In this document: positions 11,618 through 22,132 of the stretch, in pieces | Position numbering within the stretch: position 1 is the first letter of the stretch | How the letters are laid out: every line of letters begins with the position of its first letter | From: Phytophthora colocasiae | Lineage: Eukaryota; Oomycota; Peronosporomycetes; Peronosporales; Peronosporaceae | NCBI GenBank assembly: GCA_018806915.1 | Contig: JAGKQI010000105.1 | Location: 3,720,001 to 3,784,000, forward strand | Direction of reading: 5' to 3' | DNA: 64,000 nucleotides | Program-made: the position numbers and the translations under genes | The notes under the pieces: generated by a model | Seen by the model: only the letters and a program-made list of their open reading frames with translations | The model's database searches: none | What the model was told of the DNA's origin: nothing

Positions 11618-14600
11618 AAGTTACTAGTCAGGCTAGTGGGTTGTCTATTCTGTGAGATGCCCGATCTGACAGAAGTATAGTATCAGGTTTCAGCCTGTAC
11701 GTGATCATGCGACTGCAAGAGAACCTTTTGCAACAGCCATTTATATTTAAACATACATTTATTGTATAAGAATAACAACGTGCTTTGGACAAAGAGCAGA
11801 ATTGTTTGATGATGTTCCGGCGATATAATAGTAATACATGGCAGGCCGTGTTGTTGTGTGTATTGTAGGAGACAACGGAATAATTCCCAGGCTACTATGA
11901 CCGAAAATAGCGGTGTCACGATTATCTAGTACATTAGGTGTGTTGAAAAGGTGTTATTGACATCGAGTTAGAAAACGAATCGATTGCTGAGTTGCGACAT
12001 TCACTCAACTGGATAAATTGATTTAATAGACTTGTAGCTTTCTTTATTAAAAAACAATCCTTGCTCATACTGTTTGGATAGGGATAGGTTGGCCCTGGCG
12101 GATTATCGACAACTTCCCCATTTCAATGAACTGCTTTGGTTTGTTTTCAGGTGTCCACAATCATTCCTCCTTATATTTACTATAACCGAGATATTGTCAT
12201 GATGCCTTGAAGTTCTTGACCCCTTACATGTCGATCCAGTTGTTTGGTGGGTCAACGTGAATACTTGCGCCACTGCGAATCGACCTGTCGCAACACAGCA
12301 CACACCCATCAATCCACAGTACCATTGGTGATTATGTTGCTACAATGTCCTACCGTTGTTATATAGACCACGTACCATATACCGGGAACGACGGTCGACT
12401 TGATCTTGGAAACGAGAGGATCTAAGTGGTATCCTTCGATACCTCCCGACGCTGACTCCAGTCCGGACCAACGTTGCGCTTGTAACCGTAGTCGAACACC
12501 AGTTCTTCACCCACCGCGATGTCGCACAGCGCCCAGATGGTGATGTGGTGTACACCACTCACACTCACCACCTTCGCCGTGCAATTCGGAGTATCGCCCT
12601 CGTGGTTGATGAACTTGCTCTTGTTGCCGTCCCGAAGCGCATCCAGCACGGCATCTTCGTTGAGATCGAACAAATAACTCATTTCCATCTTGTCGTAGAT
12701 CAGACCTCTACGTTCGGCCTCGTCCTGCGACAGCACCGCGCCGTTGTACTCGTACACAAATTCGCTCGCTAGAATACGCTCTAGCGCGTACATGCCGTAT
12801 CCATGGATGGATGAAAAACTCATGCCCAACCTTTTGTGCCTCCTACGGATCACGTTCATATTGCCACACGTCGTGCGTGCGCACGTGCCATCCATAACGG
12901 TACTGTACACCGCCAACTCGCTCGCCCCGCACGACACACACACATCCGGGTCACATTCGCGCAGAGCTGTAAAGCATGGGCACTTACTCGTACGACATTC
13001 ACCTGGTGAACATGAACAACCTTCAAACCTGTCGACAGAACACACACAGACTAGTCAGCCCTCCCAGTCTCACCCCCAACCAAAGGCCTTTGTCGTCACT
13101 AACGACACAGCGCTGAAGCTGCACTCGACGTGATCGTTCACCAACTCGTTGTACGAGTCCGTCGCTCGCAAACCCATCGCCGCTATGCCCGCCGACGCGC
13201 TGTCCACGAGACCGTCCACGATGCTCGACTCGAGGCTGCAGATCGGTGGATGTAAGCGCCAACTCAAGGATCTTGCGCGGGAGACTTTCGACAGTGACGA
13301 CTGCTCCATCAAGTTCACGAGAGCCGCGACATCAGCATCTCCCCTATGCACTCCGTCGTGACCAAGCTTCTCCACGTGATCCAATCTCGCCTTTGCTCGC
13401 TGCCTCGCGTCGTGCAGCTTCTTCAATTCGCTGTATGCTGTGTACGCTTGAGAAAAATCGAGCTCGCTCTTCAGCGCGTGAAATACCTGCTCCGAGTCTC
13501 CGAGACGACCAATCACCAGACGAAGCACATACTCCACCACCTCCTCATCAGCCACATTGCCGATTCGTAGGCCGTTCTTCTTCGACAACTCTCCAACATT
13601 ACCACCTCCACTTGGCCTCGTGGTGGCTGTGTACCGTAGGATCGGGTCGTCATCAACACGATAGTTCAAGCGCAGCCCAACACTCGTCGTGTACTTCCGC
13701 AGTGGACGAACCAATACACTGCGGTTAATCTGGACCAGCGACGATAGTGTCTTCTCTCGCACGCAACTCTCGCCACGACCCATCTGAAACGAGACATCTC
13801 CAACACCAAAGGCACACGCGTGCTGCAAAGTCTTGAGCTGCTTCACGGCGTGCTTTTCCGCACGAGCGAGGTAAGATATGTGGTGCCATCTCTACAAACA
13901 CAAAATCTTTAGTCACAGTAGTCTACCGAGTATTGCTGCGTCGAAATACAAAACATACCGCGACGAACTCGACGGTGCTTCTTCAGTGCTGCTTGATACG
14001 CGGAGACCTTCTGACGCGCCTCCGATACGATGGCTTGCACTTTTCGTTGGTGGCAGCGGCGAATGATGGGAGGTGCGCCGTTACTAAAGAGCTCACAGAC
14101 AGCGTGACATCGCTCTGAGGTTTGACCACCTCCGTTGGAAACACGGACGAAATACACTGCGTTGGCTTGCCAAAGCTTTCCAGGATCGCACAGTGGCTTA
14201 TCAGCGTGTCCGTTTCGTCTACACAATACATTCACAACACATATAGTTAGTAAACCAGAGCAAGTGAACAAGATCAGACATAGCAACAGCATGAATTGAA
14301 TAAAGATGAAACCGACGATACAGCAGCATACCGTAAAATGTGAGCGGATGGTCGCAATCCGACTCAAACGGCGCGCTGCACACGTGATCGCGTATCGACA
14401 GCAGATTCGGCGGAGCTTTGTCGAAAAAAACACCGCGATAAGATGTAGGGTGGAGGATCTCCGTATGAGAAATCACCGGGGCGGGTCCAACAGGATCAGA
14501 GGACTTGGCCTCGATCTTCTTTTGTTCTCCATGAGCGCCACCTTCCATCGAACACGTGACATCATGCACACTTGAGTGGCCATCGACTTCGATCACTTCG

Positions 14601-17600
14601 CGATGCGCTTTGTCTTTGTGGACTACGGGTTTCGACGGACGTGACAGGTTCAGCGTTTGCTTGTGCTGAGATCGAATCCACGCCAGCTCGCGCTCTTGCG
14701 CCTGTAGGTTATCGAGCGCCATGTGATCGATGTTAAAGTCAGACACAACTCGGCGTTTCTTTCTCGGCGACGGCGAAGTAGAAGGTGTTCGCGATGGCAT
14801 CGACTTCGCCGCGACTGCAGATGCTGACATTGGTGACACAGGCCGTGCGTGACGGGATGGCGTGCTGGAGTTACCAGAAACAGATTTGCGGCAGCGATAC
14901 CGCCCAAACGCGTCCATCTCTCCTTCCCACACGTGAGGTGCAGACGCTGGAGATACAGCCGCAGATTTTCGAGGTGGCGTTGGTCTCGGCGACGAATCTG
15001 GTGAAGAGGAGTTTGCTGAAGACGACGATGACGAAGACAGTAGAGATAACGGATCACTCCGGGTCGCTGTCGCGGGTTTCGGCAAAGCACGACGAGTTTG
15101 TAAACTGATCGGAGTAGGCTTCTTCGTATGCGTCTTCCTCTTCGTCGGTTGATCCGCTTGTATCTTGCCTCCGTTGTTGTTAATGCTAGTAGACTCCCGA
15201 CGCATCTGCGGCTTGACACGTTTACGTTTTCCAGGACGTACTGTTCCTGACGATTTACTTGTCTGGTAGCTATTACTGTGAGATGCGAAGCGTGGGCGAT
15301 CTGCCGGCTCGGTAGTTTTCCCATGCTGTCTAGATTGACTGTCTGGACGTGGCTTGTTTCCCATTTGCACGCGGCCATTCAGCATCAGTCGGTTCTTCCC
15401 TGATTGTACATGCGTCTCTGGAAGTGACTCACTGTCCGACGATGTCAACGATGACACTGAAGCCATTGACGAGACGCGTGAGCGACGACCACGCGATGAA
15501 TCTGACGAGCTCGAGGAGGAAGACGACAGCAAATCCACCACCTTCGCTGGATGCTTGTTCTGCGCTGACACTTCTTCTTCTCGCCAGTTGTTCTTATTGC
15601 TCTTAGTACGACGTCGATCTTTAGCCTTCGGTCGTGCATTTCCTCCCGATGCACTGGTTGGTCGATGCAAAAAAGAAGAAGACTTTGGTTTGCATCGAGA
15701 GTCTAAGCTGGGACTGGAGTCTGAGCTCGAGTTCGAATCCGAGTCCGAGCTACAGCTGAGGATGTTAGAGTCTAACTTAGACCTCCTTGTAGGCTTCAAA
15801 GATCCTGTAGATCGACGCTTCTCCGTTGCTTTCTGTTGGTGTGCGATCTTATAACTGTTCGTCCCTCGATCCTTCTCCCTTGGTTTAAACTGCACTGGCG
15901 TCTTGTCACTGCTGGTAGGTCTCTTCTTTGTCTTCTTCTTGGTCTTCGTAGCTAGCAGTGGTGGTGCAGGAGCTTCCCTTTTCTCCTTCTCAGCAGTTTT
16001 TTCAACCGTAAACGCCGCAGCCATCGCCAGCGCCGCCTTCACCGCGTCGTTGTAACCGATTGACTGCGCACGCCTCCGTCGCGGCGCTGGAGACGTCGGC
16101 GGCGTAGTAGACGCGGACGCCCGCCACGTCTCGCTGCCGGACGACGCGTCGCTGCTGTCGTCATCCAGCACGATCACCTCCGTCTTAGCAGCCATTTCTT
16201 TTTATGGTGTGAAAGTGAGATAGCACAAATCTGGCAAGTTACGGTAATGTTGACACTAAAAAATGGTCATGAATTCTCTTAAGCTTCGGCAATTTCTACA
16301 ATTCATCTCTCTTCTAGGTTGCTTGACTGCATTCATTCCCTTCGTCTGGACTCCGTTGTGCGGAGATATCGGATTGGCCCATGACACCCAGTACTTGTAG
16401 CCGCATACTTTCGCCTCCGCATATTACTGCATGCTGACTCGGATGAGCAGTCACTGCTGTAACGACACTAGAAGTGGGAATGCGGAATCGATCTAGACGT
16501 TCGACTCCAGATCGTCCAGTATTCGCTACGCCACTCTCGCTTGAGTTCAGGTTCTTCATAGTGTCAGAAGCTGTAGTGCGACGCAGTTGGTGCAAGTCAA
16601 TCACGTTTAAACTCGTAGCGTCGTGGATTCCAGTGCACATGATAGACTTGTCGAATAGAAGAGTACCCGTACAACGATGACAGGAAAGCCATGAGTTTCT
16701 GAGAGAGCGAGGCAAGAAATCTCGTTGATGCTCATTCTCCGAAGTCATGGAGAGCACTGATGGGGACGCTTCAACCTTTGGTTTCTGACTCCGTGTTAAA
16801 CCTGTACAAGCACGTCGTGAGTAGAATAATAATCAAGCAGCTAGTGAGAGCTCGTACCTCGGATGAACGTGTGCAGTTTGGTAACAGAGCCACTGAGGTA
16901 ATCGATGACCACTACCCAATCGTTGCGCAGCTGGCATAGAACTTGTGTTTCGGAGTGGGGCACTAGGTGCATGGACATAATTCCAGGGGATCCATACCGA
17001 CTTGAGAGTATCACAGACTCTATTAGAGCAGGAGATATATATGCTAGTCGAAAAAATACGAAGAAGCATTAGTTCCGCCATCGTCATCAAAAACAAAGTA
17101 GCTACTTTCTTACGTTTGATGGCCTCCATAATGTTAAACGTCCCCATCTTTTGTGGCACAGGCTTCGATCCAAACACAGGAACAATTTTGTGCTGAATGT
17201 CATAGGTCTGTCAGCAAAAAATAATCATGTTAGTGATTCCGTCAGTAAGTGCAAGAACAGAAAAAGACGTACCATGATCATTCCAGCTTCGTTGCCGCAG
17301 ACAAGAAACTGCTTGTTCGGGGATAACACTAAGGAGTTGATTGGGTGCGATCCTGCGAGGAAGCTCCACATAGGCCGCAAAGGGGAGCGCGGATCCCACA
17401 TTCGGATCGCTCCATCCATATCCCCAGCAATTATGTAAACAGGTTTCGAGCGCGCCTTTGTCTTGCTATTCGCTTGTCGAGAGTTGGGCAGTGTCGACTC
17501 CACCGCAGGCAAATATACCAGATCGCTGTACCCACAAGAAGGCTGGTTGGAGCTCTTCAGCACCTTTTGCGGCTTGTTAGGAAACTTGTGCAAGTCAAAA

Positions 17601-17754
17601 ATATGAATCTCGTTGCGATTTGTGAACGAACACGCGACCTCATCCTGCACAGCAGCAAATTGTCTTTCGAACAACTCTCTAACGACAAATAGTAACATTA
17701 CACCCTTACCTCATTCAAAGGATTCCAGCGAATACACTTGACTTCAAAAGAAGT
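11618..17754 (-). repeat. Right arm of large inverted repeat
   Basis: This mirrors 4055-11554. It carries the broken E(z) copy and all but the 5' end of the intact WD40 gene. The homology ends at 17754, inside exon 2 of the WD40 gene; beyond it the native 5' part of that gene continues. Confidence 0.93.
12422..16195 (-). pseudogene. Broken inverted copy of the E(z)-like methyltransferase
   Basis: This is nearly identical to the intact copy at 6144-10753 but carries two disabling changes. First, exon 2 has CTCCCATC where the intact copy has CTCCCCATC (near 14070). The loss of one C shifts the frame. Second, 833 bp are missing at about 13138, joining NELV directly to intron 3 sequence. The deletion removes the Cys/His segment, the SANT-like region, the first half of CXC and the exon 3 splice donor. 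The SET exon (12422-13028) is still intact and 5' exon 1 is open (14332-16195). A full methyltransferase cannot be made. A truncated Ser-rich N-terminal protein could be. Confidence 0.88.
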
Positions 17755-18423
17755 AAAGATTGTGTGAATCTAAACTCAAGTTAGTATAAAAACAAACATC
17801 CCCACGCCAATAATACGGAAACGTACAGGGTACACGATTTCAGCATCCATCTTCTTCTGCTCTCCTTCCTTTGTCTGCTCTTCCTGCATCTTTTGCCCAA
17901 GGTTTAGGCTGCGGTAAAATACGTCATCGAAGTCGTAAAGCGCGACGATCCCATTGGATGCACCCACCGCCAATAGAACCCCCTGCGCATCGAATTCCAA
18001 GCAACTGGCGTAGAATGCACCAGCACTTAATGCACCAGCCTGTCGTTCCCAATGCGGAGCCAACTGTAGCTCCACCGGTATCCGTTGGAAATGAGTGAGC
18101 GCCCACCTCACTAATTGCTGCTTGCGTCGGCGCCTTGGACCTTGGCTACGGACTAACTGACGTGCTGAGGAGCAGCCTACGATCTCGCGTCGCTGTAATA
18201 TCCCTGTTAGGTCTTCTCGGGCTTCGCGACGCGCCATCGCATTGCGTTTAACGGTTAATTGCTCCGATTGGCCTTCGTCAGTGTCGTTGATGGCCACAGT
18301 TTGGCTGCTGCTGGTGCTTACTGAGTCCTCGTTATCGCTCTCGCTATCCACAGACTCGATGCTGATGCGGCGAGTCTGTTTGCGCTTGAAGAAGGCGGTG
18401 ATCGGCGCTTGACTTCTCTTCAT
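16314..18423 (-). CDS. WD40-repeat protein with N-terminal PCNA-interaction (PIP) box
   Basis: Six exons join in frame on the minus strand: 18423-17827, 17769-17710, 17674-17273, 17207-17114, 17019-16858 and 16801-16314, giving about 600 residues. The first ATG is 18423. The protein opens MKRSQAPITAFFKRKQ, matching the PIP-box pattern QxxIxxFF followed by basic residues. An acidic/Ser-rich linker follows, then WD40-like blades (ASNGIVALYDFDDV, IRWNPLNE, GDMDGAIRMWDPRSPL, PHSETQVLCQLRNDWVVVIDY, VTAVTAHPSQHAVICGG). PIP-box proteins bind the replication clamp, so a role in replication or repair is likely. The exact family (DDB2, ERCC8/CSA or WDR76-like) is not resolved. An E2F-like motif lies just upstream of the ATG. 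It is convergent with no other gene; its mirror copy at 4055-6011 is dead. Confidence 0.8.
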
Positions 18424-18427
18424 GTTG

Positions 18428-18437
18428 CCCGCCAAAA
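18428..18437 (-). promoter_or_regulatory. E2F-like motif upstream of the PIP-box WD40 gene
   Basis: The minus strand reads TTTTGGCGGG immediately before the start codon. This matches the E2F/DP consensus (TTTSSCGC and its complement). E2F sites typically drive S-phase genes, which fits a PCNA-binding product. A comparable motif precedes the helix-hairpin-helix gene at 38600. Function is inferred. Confidence 0.45.
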
Positions 18438-18993
18438 TGACTCAACAGTTATGTGTTAAAAAGGAGTTTGTTATGTTTGAAAAGCCAACGAAATGTCGCT
18501 CACGGTACTCCGCGCCGGCAGTTTTGTTTCCTCGCGCGTATTATACATCCTCGCCGTGTGTGTCGTACAGGGCAGGTAGCGCCTTTCCAATTCGTCACAA
18601 GCGGTAGCAAAAGGTTTTCCTTGTACCAAGCTTCATCTGCGCAAGTGGTCTGTGTGGAGCGCTACGGTGCTTCCTGCAATTTTCTGCACAGTGAGCGACA
18701 TATTAATACGGATCCACTTTAATATATGTCGCTTACTGTAGTGCACAACCGACTTGTCTGGCCCGATTATGGCGTCGCGCCAGAACGTGGTTGGTGAAAG
18801 AACGCCAACCGCCGAAAAATGAGCCAAAATCCTGTGCGTTATCGTGGTGGTGCGCTCGCTACAGGCACTCCTCCGCTATGGTGCAATGCAGGTATGTCCG
18901 TGAAGATACCATCTATATGTATGCAAAGTTTCGCTGTATTGAGCGCGGTAGTCGGGTGGGATTTTTACACCAACCATCTTAGTGAGCAAGGTC

Positions 18994-19081
18994 GGATCCG
19001 ACTTAAATAAATTGTGCTTAAATAAAATTAAGCCTAGCGGATCCGACTAAAATAATGTGCTTAAATAAAATTAAGCCTAGC
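18994..19081. repeat. Two tandem copies of a ~44-bp AT-rich unit
   Basis: The unit starts GGATCCGACT and ends TTAAGCCTAGC. It occurs at 18994-19038 and again, slightly shorter, at 19039-19081. The surrounding non-coding stretch, 18438-19228, holds no gene that I can support. Confidence 0.8.
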
Positions 19082-19228
19082 TGGTGCGTACCTTCATTGA
19101 ATTAGAGAGGTTAACATTCTATAGACTGCACTACCTACCATACAACCCATGTACGCCATCCACCCACCTTCCTGGTTGCTGGCTGCTTCGATGCCTTCGC
19201 CTCGCCTCACTCTTCAATCTGCCAAGCG

Positions 19229-20499
19229 ATGACTTCGACATTAACACAGAAGCGTAAGGATGCGGTGCTAGAGTGGTTAAGGCGACCGAAGCCTCGGGAC
19301 GCGACCGGGGATTTGATTTCACACAGTCAACTCCGGGACTTAGAGAAGGCTTTCACCCATCGGGTGTACTTTGAAGGCACACCTTTCGTCCCATGGAAAC
19401 CCATACAAGCGAGGGTTGGCAAACGACGTGGATGGAATGAGTTTCGACATCATTTCCACGAACATATCTACGTGGCCGACAATCAAGAGTGGACTTATAA
19501 GCCGGACGCGGACATCAAAGGAGAGAGCTACCATACGTACCTTAAACTGGAGACCGTTCTGCAGGAAGGTCGCCTGTATGACGCCACGTATAGTCTTCGC
19601 CACCCCCGTGGAGATGTCCGTGGAGATGTCAGGCGAAAAACAGACCTACAGTACGCGGTACATCGCGGGCCGCATGTGAATGGGGTTTTCTACAAGACTC
19701 CAGATCGTTATGGAGTAGGTGGAATCTACGTGCTCCATTGTGGATTGGCACCATCCTCCAACCACGACCCGACTCATGATCCCGATTTCACCTTGAAGAT
19801 TGGGCGTTCCCAGAACATCCTCCAACGACTGCACGAGCACAAAGGGTCTAATTCACCACTAAGCCAACTCGGCGTGGTGGAATTCTTGTTCGGAGTGGAG
19901 ATGGACACGTGCTATCAAGTCCCTGCGGAGTATCTGATCAAGGACTTGCTAAAGGGATTCGGATTTACTCATTTAAACGAAGGGCAATCGATTGAGACCT
20001 TCTCCTTCCAAAGGAAGTGTCTTCCGTTGATCCATGACATAGTCTGCGCGTTGCGGTACGTCTAGTATTGGATGAAATCAATACCGTGGGAATACCACTT
20101 CGCCGGTATTACCTCTCCATACCACGGTAGTAGTGGGATTACCTTTTGTGTAATAGTGGTGTGGCAAGGAATATTAGCTTACGACATCGTTGAAGTTCAC
20201 ATCGGAATGTGATAATTGTCGACCCAAATGCAAATTTTACAATACACCTGGGCCTATTACCGTTCAGTAATACCTGCCAAATTCCCACGTGGTAGTTATT
20301 AGGAGGTAATACCACGGTAATTAACAACACTAGGTACGTCTACGACCCGCCGATCAATAGAGTAATGAAGGACCTCGAGGACTCCGTGGAGAACCCGTTG
20401 TTGGAGCAAGGTCTTCCTCGCGAGCTACATACTCCAGTTCAAAGGGATGTCAGCGAGACCAGGGTGGGGGCGTTAGGATCGTTATGGTCGTTAGTGTAA
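19229..20499 (+). pseudogene. GIY-YIG-type nuclease-domain gene, interrupted by a MITE
   Basis: The frame from ATG 19229 runs 278 codons to a TAG that belongs to the inserted MITE. Leaving out the MITE and one copy of its target duplication, the same frame continues from 20341 for 53 more codons to TAA at 20497-20499, giving 330 residues. Residues about 165-235 resemble the GIY-YIG/T5orf172 family: GGIYVLHCG, then TLKIGRSQNILQRLHEHKG, then an Ala-Glu-Tyr helix. The N-terminal half is unrecognised. In this family the Tyr and Arg residues cut DNA. The cellular or mobile role here is unknown. The truncated product would keep the GIY-YIG-like region, so partial function is possible. Family call is moderate; the interruption is clear. 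Confidence 0.65.
20063..20332 (+). mobile_element. hAT-type MITE, copy 1 (inserted in the GIY-YIG gene)
   Basis: This 270-bp element begins TAGTATTGG and ends CAACACTA, so both ends read TAGTRTTG. It is flanked by the perfect 8-bp duplication GGTACGTC (20055-20062 and 20333-20340). An 8-bp duplication with TAG-starting ends is typical of hAT elements. Subterminal ACCGTGG/GGTATTACC repeats lie near both ends. It has no coding capacity, so it would need a hAT transposase encoded elsewhere. Confidence 0.88.
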
Positions 20500-20533
20500 G
20501 GGTGGTGTAACTTTTAACGCAAGGTGTTTGCAC

Positions 20534-20802
20534 TAGTGTTGTTAATTACCGTGGTATTACCTCCTAATAACTACCACGTGGGAATTTGGCAGGTATTACT
20601 GAACGGTAATAGGCCCAGGTGTATTGTAATATTTGCATTTGGGTCGACAATTATCACATTCCGATGTGAACTTCAACGATGTCGTAAGCTAATATTCTTG
20701 CCACACCACTATTACACAAAAGGTAATTCCACTACTACCGTGGTATGGAGAGGTAATACCGGCGAAGTGGTATTCCCACGGTATTGATTTCATCCAATAC
20801 TA
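20534..20802 (-). mobile_element. hAT-type MITE, copy 2 (opposite orientation)
   Basis: This is the reverse complement of copy 1 with only a few base differences (269 bp). It is flanked by its own perfect 8-bp duplication GTTTGCAC (20526-20533 and 20803-20810). The distinct duplications show two independent insertions, not one inverted duplication. Confidence 0.88.
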
Positions 20803-20810
20803 GTTTGCAC

Positions 20811-21121
20811 CATTTTGCTCCCCTGCACTACTGCTTCACATCGGCCGCGCCAATTCCAGCGGTGTCGCCATGTCAAACAGACGCTGGCTTTTAACACTAT
20901 CAATTTAACGAGGCAACCTTGGCTGTGCTGCAAATTGCCAGCACTCGGCGAGACGCGCGGTGGGCAATTCGCACCACGCCGGACCCGGCGAGTCACTCGC
21001 TATCGTCCTGCACGTCGACAATCAATTTGATTGGCGCGGAGGACAACTTGTTTCACTGATCGGCGGCACGCGGTGCCGCCCAACCAATGCAAGTTGCTGT
21101 CCGTCTGCATTTTTATATAAG
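20811..21121. other. Intergenic stretch before the retrotransposon
   Basis: I recognise no gene here. The sequence ends ATATAAG, the left flank of the LTR element. The native locus resumes after the element at 32493 with TAAGTTTTTT. Confidence 0.6.
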
Positions 21122-22132
21122 TGTAGCGTAGCCTGTTATCTCGCCCGGCTAGTTGGGCGTGTCGTATAGCCCGCTGTTGTCCTAGGGCGACGAACAGGCG
21201 TTCACTTGCTCTTCAACTCGTCCACTGGCCAACAGCACCCACTTGGTACTGCGCCGGATCTCCCGTAAAACGGTACGGTCGATCCTATTTATTAACTTCT
21301 CAATACACGTCTACCTCAACTGCTGAGTCCTCTACGGTTCCTCCGACAGATCGTCCACCAGGTTCCAGCCCGCCAACAACGTCCAGCGCCACTTCCGCCG
21401 GTAATTGTCCGCCAGTTCCTCGCTTCCACTCCGTCGTCAGAAGGCGCCCTTCCTCTTGAAGTCGCTGAAGACTCACAGCCCCACGTCCACGTCTCTCTCA
21501 ACTACAATGTCTCCTACGGTTCGTCCAGCAGGTCGTTCACCAGGTTCCAGCCCGCCAACGACGCCCGACGCCACTCCAGCCCGGTCGTCGTCCGCCGGTT
21601 CCTCGTTCTCGCACCGCCGTCCGAAAGCGCCCTTCCTCTTGAAGTCGCTGAAGACTTGCAGCCCACGTCCACGTCTCAACACTACGCCCTCAGTGGCGAA
21701 TTCTTAACAACTGCGCCCTCTGTGGCGTATCTCAAACTGTGCCCTTCGTGGCAAATTATCCACCGTCCTTTGCCCGACGTGGCAAATTCCGAACTCTGCG
21801 CCCTCGGTGGCGAATTTCCAACTGAAGCTCCGGCCTCGCCGTCGCTCACAACGCTCCTCATCATCAAGACCGCTCCCATCGTACCACTCCCGTTGATCAG
21901 CCTCCGTCGAACACATCTCCTCGTAGGTTCCCACGTCCAATCACTAACTCGGCAGCGCGCTGCGCTCGCCGCTCATTCGCCGTTTCTGGCCACACTGGAC
22001 CTCCACGTTCGTGCTGTGCTGGTGCCGTCCTTCAACCACGCGCTCCACGGCCGACATGTTCCTCTCACCGTCCTTAGGTTCGCTGTCCTTAGGTTCGCCG
22101 TTCACCGCCGTCTCCAGATCCAACCCGCTACA
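21122..22132 (-). repeat. 3' LTR of the Ty3/gypsy element
   Basis: 1011 bp, starting TGTAGCGTAG and ending CCCGCTACA as written on the plus strand. It holds an internal direct duplication of about 180 bp (near 21330-21510 and 21511-21690). This is followed by five degenerate copies of a GCCCTCNGTGGCGAATT-like unit (about 21685-21830). Confidence 0.95.

Noticed and set aside
4055..17754. The whole inverted repeat as a giant foldback transposon
   Set aside because: It carries host-type genes with introns, has unequal gene-internal ends and no target duplication, so a genomic rearrangement fits better.
20063..20802. Single 740-bp inverted-repeat transposon
   Set aside because: Each arm has its own distinct 8-bp duplication, and GIY-YIG coding sequence lies between, so these are two insertions.
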